From contig CM075943.1 of NCBI GenBank assembly GCA_038030265.1, forward strand, positions 38,936,001-39,000,000: 64,000 bases of DNA, written 5' to 3'. The notes beneath the pieces were generated by a model, which was given only the letters and a program-made list of their open reading frames with translations, did no database searches and was not told the DNA's origin. Of this stretch, positions 1 to 11,820 are shown one piece after another. The translations under genes were made by a program, and so were the position numbers. This stretch comes from Corythucha ciliata. Taxonomy: Eukaryota > Arthropoda > Insecta > Hemiptera > Tingidae. How positions within the stretch are numbered: position 1 is the stretch's first letter; each line of letters begins with the position of its first letter.

Positions 1-640
1 TCTTAAAGGCCTTTAATACATGAGAGGGGGGATTTCGCGTCCAGCCATCAGGGGGGGGGGGATAGACTCCGCTGTGTAGATTCGCCCTTTCGGCGGTGGA
101 TTGAATTATTAACTGGCTCTTCCTAGCTGTTTCTCGCCATCTTCGGTGGGCCCCGGTTGTCCTCCCTGACTTGCTCCGCTAGAGTCAGATTCGAGATTAT
201 TGTTCACTCGAGCCAATTCGGCTCCACGTGGAATATGGTCCAACGAGCTCCACGCTCGCCTCAATTATCGGTCTGGTGAGAGCGTGGACCGAGTAGCCCC
301 GTAGTAGAGGGGGCTGAGAAAGTCTGATGTCCAAACAAGATACTAGACCACACTTTAGGGCCATACCCCTCGCATAAGCCTAGCGCTCTTATTTTTTGGT
401 CGAAAACAAATAAATTACGCTCTAAAATGGTCAATGAGATTTCAGTGGCCAGAAATACAAGAACAGAAAATGTCTACCCATTTTTCGTATGTATTACAAA
501 TACTGGCATTGACTTTCAACGCCCCCCCCCCCCGGGCCGGGGGGCTTACGATGCTCCCGTTCGAACAAAATCCTCAAATTTGGCTATAAAAATCCATTTC
601 AGCAGATTATTCGCACGCTTTCAGATAATTTCGTGAAGTC
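1..640. other. No recognisable gene or element
   Basis: I see nothing I can name here. There are several G or C homopolymer runs (around 50-60 and 523-532) and short open frames without family resemblance. The stretch leads into the degenerate repeat that starts near 641. Confidence 0.4.
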
Positions 641-1190
641 CTATCACGCATGAAGACATTTCACATGCTTGGCAAAAAAAAAACCATTTCACGGGATTGG
701 GCCTTAAAGAACCACCATTTCGTGAGCTTGGCCCTTTCAAAAATGTCATGAGCTTTGATCCTTCAAAAACAGGGTTGCCTCTCAAAAAATCAAATTTGCG
801 GGTCTAGCTCTAATAAATACAAATAGGTGATTTTGGCAACCTTTCTCAATCTGGCTCTTTCAAACCCCAATTTCACAGGTGTGGGCCTTTCAGAAACGGC
901 ACATTCAAAACCCAAACATACACGAATGTAACCCATTCGAACCGTGACCTTTGTGATTTCAGATGTCACTTCCAAATCAAATCCAAGTGTCACTAAATTG
1001 GCTTCTTAAATTTTCACTCTTTCAAAAACGACTTTCGTGACTTGGTTCTTTCAAGCCCAAATTTCACGTATTTCACCGATTTAGCCTCGTAGAAACCTCA
1101 TTTTCGCGAGTTTCGCTCCTGCGAAAACGAAATTTTCCGGGTTTGACTTCGTTGAAAAAAACAATTTTGTGAACTTGGTTCATTATCACT
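641..1190 (+). repeat. Degenerate minisatellite, unit about 31 nt
   Basis: The stretch consists of imperfect units of about 31 nt. Each has a core like ATTTCACGGGATTGG, then a GCCCTTTCAAAAAC-like half. About ten units can be followed, for example those starting near 690, 722, 870, 1030, 1060, 1094 and 1124. Units differ strongly from each other, so this is an old array. The same unit type appears near 32.6, 33.2 (opposite strand), 36.4, 37.0 and 47.5 kb. There is no coding potential across the array. Confidence 0.7.
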
Positions 1191-2278
1191 TTTTATCAGA
1201 AATTAATAAAAATTATTGGGCTAATTATTTCATCGCAGATTATTGAATTGCCTCCATACGCGCGTTTCTGCCATGAGATGGTCAACTGAGTCTTCGAATC
1301 TAACTGTTGGTCTGTTTCCTCGGAATTATTATGCCCCGGCTTTAGTTTCAAATAATATCGATCTGAAGCAGGGACAAAATGCGTTCCGGTGTGGCGTTAC
1401 CCAGGACGCGGGACATAACTTACCAAACCGGGACTGTTGGCAACACATGTACAGGCGTCGACATGTATATCGCCCGCCCTATTCCTCATCAAATACGTGT
1501 ACATATGTATCCGGGCGAGCAGCCTCAGCAATCTGGAAACCATAAAGGGTTATAGGGTGCCGAAGCTCGTAAGATTCACTTAGGCAGGGCTGATAGGCGT
1601 GAGAAAACAATGAATGAGGGTACATACCATGAATATGGTAATGAGCGAATAGGTACGTCTGAAATATGACTACGGCTATAACGTTGTTCACCAGTTCCTG
1701 TACCTCCGTGATCACACGATGACAGTCCGCCACGAGGACCAGGGCAGAGACACCCTACCATTTTTAAACCTCACGTGTTTCCTTACGAGCTCCACCAAAA
1801 GCAATCCAGCTCCAGATCTCCGCCTGAAACGTCGTTGCCCAGTTCCACACCCAGCTCTGGTATCCAGATCCCCAGCCCAGTCTCCTCCGAGTCCAGTTTC
1901 GAGCCATCTGTGTAGCAGTTCAGAACCTTCTCCTGGACCCTAAACTCCTCTGCACATCGAGGGGTGCATGCACAACCATGAAATTAAAAGTTCCGGGGCT
2001 AATTGGCAAGCTTTTATGAGCAATCAGCCGCGAAATTGGGAATTTCGGAGTTTTAGGCCTAAACATAGCCACTGCAAACTTTGGAGGATAAATAGCCACG
2101 AAATTATGTTTTAGGCGTGCAGACTCCTGTTGTTCGTTCTTCCCTTTTTGACGTGCGATTTATAATTCCGTGGTTTTTTTTTTTTTGTTGGTCTAAAGTT
2201 GCAAATTAATCCCTTAGCTTTCAATCCTCAATACCCCCCACCCTTAACGCCGTTTCCCCCCTAAATTCCCTTGTAAAG
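1191..2278. other. Intergenic, no recognisable gene
   Basis: Several short open frames lie here on both strands (for example 1243-1545 plus and 1479-1733 minus), but none resembles a protein family and they overlap one another. Positions 1440-1530 contain two CGCCCGCC/GGGCGAGC-like halves that may be an old inverted repeat. The missing first exon of IPO11 was looked for here and not found. Confidence 0.4.
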
Positions 2279-2465
2279 GCCGATTCACACCTATCATGCA
2301 CGCTTCCGATTCGACACTATCATACATTCAGAAGGGTGTATGGCGAGGGAAATAAATAGAATTTTGTCAGCGTCGGACTCTCCACTCACCCTATAAGACC
2401 CCCATTTCCCCCTATAGGACTCCTGATGTCGGATCGGAAGCGTGCATGACAGGTGTGAATCGGGC
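2279..2465. mobile_element. Palindromic MITE-like element, about 187 bp
   Basis: The left arm (2279-2316) reads CCGATTCACACCTATCATGC and onward. The right arm (about 2428-2465) is its near-perfect inverse, ending GCATGACAGGTGTGAATCGG. The arms are about 37 nt with only a few differences, around an AT-rich and C-rich loop. This is typical of a non-autonomous DNA transposon. No target duplication is clear, so the superfamily is not assigned. Confidence 0.75.
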
Positions 2466-2903
2466 TTAAGGCGCGTTACAACTGGTGCCAAGTGTGGGGC
2501 CTTGAGGAAAGTTGAAAGTAGAAGGTAATAATCTCAAAATCTGTATATTTTTTCGGACACCCTGAAAAATTTGGTGAAATTAACAAATTTTCAAGAAAAC
2601 AGAAATCCACCTTGCTTTGGTACGAGTTTCATTACCGTGAAACAGAACTTACTGTTGTTTGGTACACTTATGGTGGGGGTACTGCTCTCGATGGTCAGTC
2701 GTTGATAGCCTCAGGAAAAATCCAAGGCTATTTGTGAATAAAAAAAAGTACGAGTTCTCGCTGGGATCACGAGAGAGCCTGCAGGTGGGAATGCTAGTTG
2801 TGTGCGGTGTAGGTTCCTTGTTCGTCGCAAATAACCCGATAAAATTGATTTTACTTATTTCTCTGTTTAAAGGACGTGTTTTGTGATTGGACCATCCCTG
2901 CAG
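2466..2903. other. Intergenic or intronic sequence upstream of the first visible IPO11 exon
   Basis: No gene is recognised. This is probably the intron before exon 2904-2973, because that exon begins in mid-codon after a CTGCAG acceptor. The expected N-terminal exon of about 50 codons is not seen here and may lie outside the window. Confidence 0.4.
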
Positions 2904-5900
2904 ACGTGAGGTTACTCGCTTGTATTTACTTCAAAAATGGTATTACCAAATATTGGAGGACCAATGCCCCCAAGTGAGAATTGTGCTTTAATTCCACCCC
3001 TTGCCAGTTTTAAATTATTTAATTTACTCAATTTCCAGCGCCATATCACCAAACGACAAAGCATTAATCAGGCCTAACCTAATCTCGAATTTTCACGAGC
3101 CTGATCCGAAAATTGCGAAACACTTGTCTGTACTAATTGCCAAAATTGCCAGGTAATTTTAGTGTTTTTGCGCCTATTCTTCATTTTCGCTTTTATTGTC
3201 ACTCCCCCTCCTCCTTAAAAACAAAAAAGGTTCGACTGTCCCAAGCAATGGCCTGAGCTCATTCCCGCCGTCATGGACGCCGTCAAAAGTAGCGAACAAA
3301 TCGCTCAGCACAGGTCTCTCCTCATCCTGAATCAAATCGTTAGAATTCTCTCGCAAAAAATGCTCGCCATGGACAAAATGATGTTTCAAGAATTAACGTC
3401 GTTCATTTTTCCCGATATGTATTCAGTTTGGGACGCTCACTGTCAAATGTTCTTTTCAAAGGTACTAATTTCTATTAATTTCACCCCATCCCACTACTGT
3501 CACACGCTAAAGTCACCTTTTTGTTTGCTGCTGCAGGTGCAGGCCGATATGCATCAAGATGCTTTTTTGTGTCTGGACAAAGCGTGCAAATCCTTGAAAA
3601 TTTTGGGCAGGTTGACTGTGCACGGTTGTAAGCAACCTCACGAGCACGCCGTGGTTGACACGTTCATGAAAATGTTGTTCGATAGGACGAAACAAATGCT
3701 ACAATACAGTGCGCCTTCACTTTATTTCCGACATTTCGACATTTATTCTTTGATGTTCTCTAATCCTCCCTCCCCTTCCAGGGATATCCGCAAAAAATTC
3801 GGAAATCGAAGAGCTCGTGACGAAATTCATCGTTCGATCGACAGCAATCATGCTAAATCTATTAAACGCCCGCCCCTATTCGTTCGTCGATTACATACCG
3901 ACCGCTTTAGAATTTGCCGTCGGTTTTGCCTTCCTTCCCGAAGGCGAGCCCTATCTTTTCGACAGCTTCCTAATCAATTGTTTCAATCTCATTAAGCACC
4001 TGATCAATTGTCCAGAGTATAAACCACCTAAAAGTGATCCGGAATCGATCGAAGGTGAGTTTTAACATTTTGTTATTGGTACTACCGCCAGAACACATTC
4101 AAGACCGAAGGGACGCATCTAATGAATGATTTTGTTTTTTTCTCTCCATCTCTTTCAGATCCTAAAAATCCTTCTCATTTGAGGTGTCTCAAGGCTCATC
4201 AAATGAAACAAGCTTTTTTTACTCTTCCAACTCTCACCGCTATATGTAATAAATTAGTGAAGCGTTACTTTTTATTAACACCACAAGAGCTCGAATTATG
4301 GAACAGCGACCCTGAAACATTCGGTAATTATTTAATTGTGGTTTAATTATTTAAATTTTCCCTTTTAATTGCCACACAGCTACTGATGAAAGCGGCGACA
4401 ACTCGAAATATTCGTTAAGGGTAAATATTTCAACCTCTAAGGGCTAACAATTGATGAATAGTTGCTATTGGAACTTTTTTTTTTCAGCCGAGTATAGAAA
4501 CTCTCTTCTCGGTTCTTTTCCACGAGTACTACTCTCTTCTTGCGCCCATCGTCGTTGAAATGATAAAGGAAAACGCTGGTCTCGCCTCCCCTGACGATTT
4601 ACCGGCTCTTTTAAGTAAAGACGGCGTATACAACGCCGTGGGCATCGCGGGGTACAACTTGTACGACGAGGTATAAATGTAGCCACCTCTTCGCCCACCG
4701 CCGCCTCTGTATCTTTTATCCTTTCTGTGTCTTTTTTAGATCGACTTCGATAAATGGGTTACTTCCAGCTTGCTTCGCGAATTGAAAATTCCCGACAGTA
4801 ATTACAGAATCATTCGACGGCGAGTCGCTTGGCTCATCGGTAATTGGGCGGGCATAAAGCTGACGGGCAGTTTGCACCCAATGGTGTATTCGGCGATGAT
4901 TCCTCTGCTGAAATCGGAAGAAGACATGGTCGTTCGACTAACGGCGGCTAATACGATACGAATAGTGGTCGAATGCTTTGATTTTGACATGCAGAGTTTT
5001 CTCACGTGTCTAGAGCCTATTTTTTTCGCTCTTTTCGGCTTGTTAAAAGAGGCTCAGCTGTGCGACACCAAAGTAAGATTAAACAACCACCTCATTTTCA
5101 TTTATTTTTTATTGAAAACTTGGTTTTCTTAGATGAGAGTCTTACACGTGCTGTATTTTATCGTTGAAAGAGTTGGAAGTTACATAGAGCCCTATTATAA
5201 TAGTTTTGTACAGTATCTACCTCTCTTATGGCAAGAATCCGAGCCCCATAATATGCTACGATGTGCTGTCGTTGCAACATTGGTTCACCTAGTCAAGGTA
5301 CCCCCTTCCTCCAGATAACTCCCGCTAGGAAAGCTTTTTTTTTTTTATTAAAACAAAAATACTAATTTCAGGCTATCGGAAGGATAAATGAAACCGAAGA
5401 AGTGTACAATTTCATGCTTAATGTCATTTCGATCAGTACCGACGTCAACGAAGGGTGCCATTTTTATCTACTCGAAGACGGCCTCGAGCTCTGGCTCGCT
5501 GTTCTAGAGCACTCCGCTTATCCCACCCCTAAAATTTTGATGCTTTACAAAAACGTTTTAACGCTAATTGGTTTGTGCCTTTTACCACACACCATTTCAC
5601 CACCGAACCATTTGCGCTCAACACTTTCCTTTTGTTTTCGTAGAGAGCAGTACAGAGCAATTAGAACTTTGTTTCTCCATACTTTCAGCCTACGTACTTC
5701 TGGCACCCGAAGAAATAATTCGAGTAAGTTGAATTATTTTTGAGCCCTTCTCAGTTGATGTGATGAACTGAACCGGTTCTGTCCAGGTTTATGGTCAGGC
5801 AACCATAAAGTGCTGTTCGGATCTTTTGTCCGACATCAAACCCGAAGGCATATCAATAATCATGAGTTTACTTGAGCTGTACCTAAAAGTGAATTACGAA

Positions 5901-8900
5901 GCATCGAGCCCCTTGTTAGAACCTTTGCTTCCATTTATTTTCAAGTGAGTTAAATCTCGTCCATACTTCTCAACCTCTTCTGTCAACCATTTTATTTGTT
6001 TTACTTCAGAGAAATAGTCAAGGAAGAAGCACTCCCGACTTTGCTCAGTAAATATCTATCCATTATTTCTCGAATTCTCATGGGATCTCGTGAAATGTTC
6101 GTCGAGGTAAGTCTCCAACCTCCCCCCCCCCCTTCACTAATTAAACAACTCTTCATTTTAAATTAAAACGCGTTCCAATAAAGGCCATCAGAAAACTAAG
6201 CGTCAAACTAGGTCGATCTGAGACTGACCTGTTCTTAAAAATTACTGACATCTGGCTGGACGCGATGCCCGTCCTATCGCAGATACATCGACGAAAACTT
6301 TTGGCATTCGCACTGTGTTCCTTGCTTACCGCCGACTTGAGGTTGGTTTTTGCCGTTCTCACCCGCGCTCATTGTAATAAAAATTCGACTTATTTTTACA
6401 GCTTCGCTTATGATAAATTTTGCGGTATTCTATTGGCCGTTACCGAAGTTTTAAACGATATTACTCGAGTGGACGAGACAGGGGCACATTTAGAGTAAGC
6501 TCGAGTGGTTGGCAGTTCGCCATTGCGTTAATGTATTCTTTTTTTTAGTTGTTTGATTTATAACGACCAGTCGCTCCTTGACGACAGTGGGAGTTTCGAA
6601 ACGGAGCACGATTTCAGGAAAAAACAAGTCACGATGAAAGATGCTGTTCATAGAGTTGTATTGGAAGACTACTTCAAGTCCCAGGTCAGTTTTTGTAAAA
6701 TTTATCGTAATTTTGTGTGTTCCCTTCCTCATTCCCTAGTTGATTAGTTCATTCCCTCAATTTTTAAGTATCCCGCCCCATCATTCCACCAGAGGAAACC
6801 GAATTTTCGGCTCTGAAACCGTAAAAAAATTATTTATAACGATTGGATTTGGAACGACAGCACCCAGAGTCTGACAAAAAATCCACGAAGTTACAGCAGC
6901 ACTCTGAGCTAAAACTCTGTCATTTCATTCTGCAAGTTTTGGGTCTAATTGCTAGTTTTCGGTCTTTATTCTGGTGAAGTTACCAGATTCTGTTATTTCC
7001 GAGAAAATTCGGATTTCGGGAATCTATCATAGTGACCGCGGAACCCAGGGTGGCCGGCCAATGTCTTCTGACGCATGGCCGCATAATGCAACATTTTGGA
7101 GGTATATATCCGCGTAATGACTTGGAACTTGCAAAATCGTGAGTATTCAACCAGGAAAACTCCAAGTTTTACGTCCTAATTTCAGCTAAATCGCATGTTT
7201 CAGGGCCTTTTTTTTGGGCACGAACCCTAAATATCCGAGAAATTGCAAGTTTGACATTTTTTTGGGGGGCTAGAACTCCAGGCTCCATAGCCGGCCACCA
7301 TCAACCGCAGAAGAGCCACCATACCCACCCCATACGCCGTTCCCCAACAAAATTGCAACATTTTGAAGGCAAATACCTGCACAATTTGATGTTTCCAGGC
7401 ATAATTTTCGCGAAATTGCAAGTTTCGGGTTCTATATTTCTGTGAAATTGCAAGTTTCAGGACCTATTGGTTTATTATTCATTCTGAATAATACACCTAT
7501 GTTTTCGGGCAGAAAAAATGTTTACAACCCACCCTCATACTTTTTCTGTGTACGTTTCAACATGTCCGTCCGCTGTACGCCGTCCGGGCCATATCTTGCC
7601 CTAAGATTGCTTGAAAAAACTCGTTCTTTCGCACATAGACTCCATTTAGGATCTAATTGGTCCTAACATCTGATCAGTTTGATCAACTGACTCCTTGGGA
7701 TTTTATGGGACAATAGCGGGTCCAAAATGGGAATTTTCAAAGGTATTGAGACATGGGGATGTGGGGTGTCGATTTTCATGTAATTTCAAGCCGGATTTGG
7801 CTACATTCATGAATGATAAACCCATGTGTGAAATTTGCAGCGTTTTTTTGTTAAGGCCCCGACTGCACCCATACTGTGACGAATAACTGTGCAATTGAAA
7901 CATTTAGAGATGGATATTTGTGGGGTTCTTTGGGTTCTAATTTGAGCATAATTTCAAGTTCCCTGGCTGAATTTCGGAGGAATTGAAAGTTTTTGGTCAT
8001 CGGGTGTTAATTCAAGCGAAATTATCCGTTAAGGGCCTTAGTTATGCATAATTTTTTGGGGGGAATTTTTCTAGCGTTGGAAATTCCAAATTTTATGGCC
8101 GAAAAATCCGCAGCAATGCTACTTTCGGGTCCTAATTCCTGTGAACATGCATGTTTCGTGTCTTAATTTCCGTGAAATTTCTAGATTCGGCTCTTAATTT
8201 TAGCGAAATCTGCCTAATTCCATCATTCGGAGCTTGATATCAGGGATTCTTAGCTGATTATCCGTCGAATGGGCCATTTTTCGGGTCTTGATTTCAGTGA
8301 ATTTGCCATTTTAGGGTCTTAATTCAACACAAATTGCCAGTTTGTGGTCATATTATGCTGCGGGGAACCCAAGCTAGCCTGTACCACAAACGCGCCAAAG
8401 ACGTGACGATTACTCACGGATGTTTTGTGGCTGAATAGCCGCGGCGATTGCAAGTTTCGGATCTCTACGGAGAAATTACAAGTTTTGGAACCTTTGTTTT
8501 AGTGGCTGATCAGCACCCTAAGCTTCATGAAACCAGAGACCCCCCTCCCACAACTGTCACTATTCGACGCATTCCTGTGTTGAGATGAATACGCTTGAGG
8601 GCTCAACAGTATGTGAAAAACCACCCACCTTAAGCCTATAGAGCTAGCTACGCCCATGCCAAGGTTTTTATTATTACAGAGCCTTCACGCGATACTTAAA
8701 TAGAAAGTAAATACCTTTATCGTCGCCGGAGCACTGACATGAATAATATCAAAGCCTTGGTATAATCCAAGACAAGCGTGTAAGGGGGTTTTTCTGCAGA
8801 CGTAATGAGGTTTATTCGAAGAGAGAAGTAAAGACCCGTATAAACCCGTATAATCAGGAGATGAACTCTCGCCTCCATATGGCTTGGTTGTCGTGAGCAG

Positions 8901-9170
8901 GAGGACAAGAGGTATCGTAGGCCTATCCTGTTGGCGGCTCTCCGACTCCGTCCATCCCCCCCCCCCCAGCTCCCAAATACACCAAACCCGACGCAAAATT
9001 ATCTTGATCTTTCTAATCTCTTTATAAAAATGTGTTTAAATTATTATTATTATTAAATTTTTCAGCTTGAAGAACTCAAAAATAGATTAAGTACTTCTCA
9101 GTTCGAACAGTTTGTACAGACTGTTGACGTGGAAACTCTGAAACAAGCCAGGGAATACGTGGTGCTGTGA
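2904..9170 (+). CDS. IPO11: Importin-11 (nuclear import receptor), 5'-partial, 18 visible exons
   Basis: This encodes an importin-beta family HEAT-repeat receptor, which in animals carries ubiquitin-conjugating enzymes and ribosomal cargo into the nucleus in a Ran-dependent way. Exons: 2904-2973, 3039-3152, 3230-3461, 3537-3708, 3782-4054, 4159-4323, 4380-4420, 4488-4670, 4740-5072, 5133-5297, 5372-5570, 5644-5723, 5787-5944, 6010-6106, 6184-6341, 6402-6494, 6549-6684 and 9066-9170 (TGA). All junctions are GT/AG and keep frame, giving about 923 codons with no internal stop. Recognisable blocks include CPKQWPELIP, QHRSLL, FFTLPTLTAICNKLV, DGVYNAVGIAGYNL, RRRVAWLIGNW, CDTKMRVLHVL, FVQYLPLLW, HNMLRCAV and LLEDGLELWL. 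About 50 N-terminal residues are missing, since the first visible exon starts at the VRLLACIYFKNGI block in mid-codon. Most introns are 50-100 bp, but the last is 2.38 kb and filled with repeat. I am confident of the family; exon ends are read by eye. Confidence 0.93.
6960..8500 (+). repeat. Degenerate minisatellite in the last IPO11 intron, unit about 32 nt
   Basis: The last IPO11 intron (6685-9065) is dominated by loose units such as GTCTTAATTTCCGTGAAATT followed by a TCTAGATTCGG-like half. They are clearest at 7160-7260, 7380-7460 and 8130-8350. The GTGAAATTGCAAGTTTC core resembles the inverse complement of the roughly 31-nt unit seen at 641-1190, so the families may be related. A block at 7730-7842 (GGGAATTTTCAAAGG to CCCATGTGTGAAATTTGC) has a close relative at 24806-24950. 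No gene lies in the rest of the intron (8500-9065). Confidence 0.6.
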
Positions 9171-9473
9171 TTTTAATGTCGACCCTGAAAATGAAACGAC
9201 GCGATGGCGTGTAAATTACGCAGTTCTTTTTTATTTTCTTGCGTGTGTTTTGTTTTCTTTTGTACCTAACTTTGTGTAACAATTGTTAATGATCGCTTGA
9301 ATTGTAGGGGGAAAGGTAGGAGAAGTGGGAGGAGGGTCGTATATATTTTTAATTTTTGATGTCGCCTAATGCTAATTATTGAATATTAAGAGTAAGTTTC
9401 TGTTGAATCTTGTAATTTTGGGGATACCCTCTCCTTCTCTCTCAAAGGAAGACTGTAGAATTGCGACAAATTA

Positions 9474-9479
9474 AATAAA
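9474..9479 (+). promoter_or_regulatory. Likely polyadenylation signal of IPO11
   Basis: An AATAAA hexamer lies about 300 nt after the IPO11 stop at 9170, in an AT-rich 3' UTR-like stretch. It is the first canonical hexamer on this strand after the stop that I noticed. Confidence 0.55.
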
Positions 9480-10164
9480 ATAGGCGGCGCGGCAACGGAT
9501 TGTTTATGTTGTTACCCGTTCTTACATAAATCTCGTGGTTGTTTCGACTTCCTTCCGACGTTGCCCTCGCTTTTTTACTTTGTTGGAAAATTATTTTTTA
9601 AAAAAACGTTTGTTAAAATGAACCATTTATTCAACAATGAAAAGATATCGAAATACAAAAAATATTATATACGTGAAAATCCTTTCGAACTAATTTCTAT
9701 TGGTTCATGCTTTCCTAACCTCCAGTACCTACTCGGAAACCGTCAACTTACCCCTACAAACTGGGTAACTGGCATTACAACTAAACATTTAGCCGTACCT
9801 ACAAAAAAAGTTTAAATTATTGCCGAGACACAAACTTTCCACTGGAAAAATGACCGTTTTTCGTGGGGATACTGTCATTTTTTGTCAATAAACTCAAAGT
9901 CGCACTCAAAGTTCCCTTCCCCAGGACTGACTATCCAAGGCAAATACTAAAAATTCATCCCCAAGAACCTGATTGGTTGGCTATGAAACGCCTGTTAAAG
10001 TTAAGAAAAAGCAGACTCGATAACTCCATTTTTTGACCGGGAAAGTTATTGAAAATTACGGGGTTTTCTCGAAGAAACCACCATTTTCACCCTCGAAAAC
10101 CAACATCCCTCTCATCCAGTCCAGAAGTTAAGGCCAAACAGCCGATATTGCAAATAATCATTAA
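9480..10164. other. Intergenic, no recognisable gene
   Basis: This is AT-rich sequence. An open frame at 9561-9815 starts with a non-ATG codon and resembles nothing. I see no transposon ends. Confidence 0.4.
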
Positions 10165-10440
10165 GATGGAGTTGTACTAGTGTTTCCTTGACCCCCTCAA
10201 ATCATACCTCGCCTACTCTGCGTTACGTAAAAATTATCGCCGTTTTTCTGCTCCAATCCTGGATTTCAAGGTCTCATTTAAATCTCCACTCTTTTTTTGT
10301 CATATTTCACCCCTAAAATATCTGTAAAACCCACACGAACTTTTACCTCGAAAATCCACGCTCTTTAGACGACTTATTTAGCAAAGCAAGATCGTACGGG
10401 CGTGCGGATTTTCCTGGAGATAAAACGCCAGAATCACCAA
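10165..10440. mobile_element. Truncated copy of the TTAA-flanked palindromic MITE
   Basis: The sequence GTTGTACTAGTGTTTCCTTG, followed by CCTCGCCTACTCTGCGTTACG and a GATCGTACGGGCGTGCGGA motif, matches the left half and centre of the elements at 43111-43481 and 45743-46136. The right arm is lost after about 10430, so this copy is incomplete. Confidence 0.7.
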
Positions 10441-10528
10441 AAGAACCCCTTTAACAGCTCGTCTGATCCAAAATTCGTCTTGATTTTCTGACTCCCCGTG
10501 GAGAGAACCTTCGAGACACGCGGTTTTC

Positions 10529-10529
<1 letters not shown>

Positions 10530-10576
<47 letters not shown>
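10530..10576. repeat. 47-nt poly(T) tract
   Basis: An uninterrupted run of 47 T, read as poly(A) on the minus strand. The minus-strand sequence before it (10577-10958) carries a 127-codon open frame of unknown family. The tract may therefore be the tail of a retrotransposed minus-strand sequence, but no retrotransposon domain is visible. Confidence 0.8.
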
Positions 10577-10581
<5 letters not shown>

Positions 10582-11820
10582 TTACTATTTTCGCAAAAAA
10601 AAAGTGGATGGTTTGGTGGGCGTATTTTTGGCAAATGTTCCTCAAAGTGTACCGATCTGAGCCAAAGGCGGTTCACTACTCCTCCGGACCATGACTTGCT
10701 GAAGAAGAAAGCCGGCGGTCCCGGTCTGGACGTCCCATTAGGTCCCTTCAAAGGGACCAAAAATGAGCGCTTTGAGGCATTTTTCAAAGTATTTTGATTT
10801 GTGCCGTACGGGGTTCGAGTCCCTGAGACCATGCTGAATTGACTCAGGCAGTTTTGTTCAACACGACGCATCTCAGGGTCACTTCTGAGCCCATCAAAGT
10901 GGTACATAATTAGCGTATCGCGTAGGTCGTTGGGTTCTGCCGAATTTCTCCACTTCACGGCGGGCCAACGAGGGCCACTTGCATCGAGATTTTTCGTTGG
11001 ATATCAGGGCTGATGATCCTGTGTTAGTCGCCTCGAATGTTTGAGGCTCGCTCTTGAGTACAGAAAACCTACTTCAACGAAATCGCGAAACGCTAATTTT
11101 TGACACGAATCTTCCCACGGCCAGCGTCCGGGATAACACAATCGAAAGCCCTGGACCCCGATAAAGAGCCTCGAAGCGAGTAACGACCGATGAAGGTGTT
11201 GTTCATGTGATTCTGAAGTTTTTGGCCGGTTTTGCTCGTTTTCCGAACTTTTACCGACTTCACCATCAACGAATGGCCAACTGACAATCGAGTGTTACGG
11301 CCACTACCCATTGTCCCACATCCTGTATAAACATTTCGTCTTTAATATATAGAATTTTTTAATAGGTCTCTCCCTCTGACATTACACGCACGTTATTGAG
11401 GCATAACATTTTATGTAGGTACCTTTCAAAACTAGCGAGAAAAAACAAACAGCATAAAAATAGGAGGCTTAACAAGATTAATTCTGGACGAAAACAACGT
11501 TTATTAATTTATTGTCTACTTTCAAGTGTTTCTAATACTATGTACATTTTGTACAGCATGAAGTATTACTGAAGCTGGTCCGTTGGAAGAAAAACAAATG
11601 AACTATGAAAGCGTATCCAGCTCTCCAAATAGTCTTACTTTTGTGTTTTCCAAATTATAGCTACGTTCCCTTTTTCCACACAGACATCTTTTTAATTCCA
11701 ATCTCAAAATTAAAATCGTTACATATCTGTTGAAAAACCAACTGAGCAATTATATTAGGCACTTTAACTACATTTTCAGCCGGCAGAAAACGCACTTTTT
11801 ACTCACTCTTGTTATTGTCA
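10577..11820. other. Intergenic, unknown; 127-codon minus-strand open frame
   Basis: The minus-strand frame 10575-10958 contains Arg/Pro-rich stretches but no family motif I know. A GGGTTCGAGTCCC stretch at 10819-10831 resembles a tRNA B box but has no A box or cloverleaf around it. From 11100 to 11820 I see nothing. Confidence 0.3.

Noticed and set aside
641..1190. CRISPR-like array because of regular spacing
   Set aside because: There are no identical repeats with unique spacers, units are degenerate throughout, and the sequence is from an animal nucleus.
9076..9282. Minus-strand frame over the last IPO11 exon
   Set aside because: The sense strand encodes the conserved importin C-terminus with a fitting splice acceptor.
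10451..10645. Poly-lysine protein on the minus strand
   Set aside because: It is only the translation of the 47-nt poly(A) tract.
10819..10831. tRNA gene or SINE at GGGTTCGAGTCCC
   Set aside because: There is no A box at the right distance, no cloverleaf stems and no tail on that strand.
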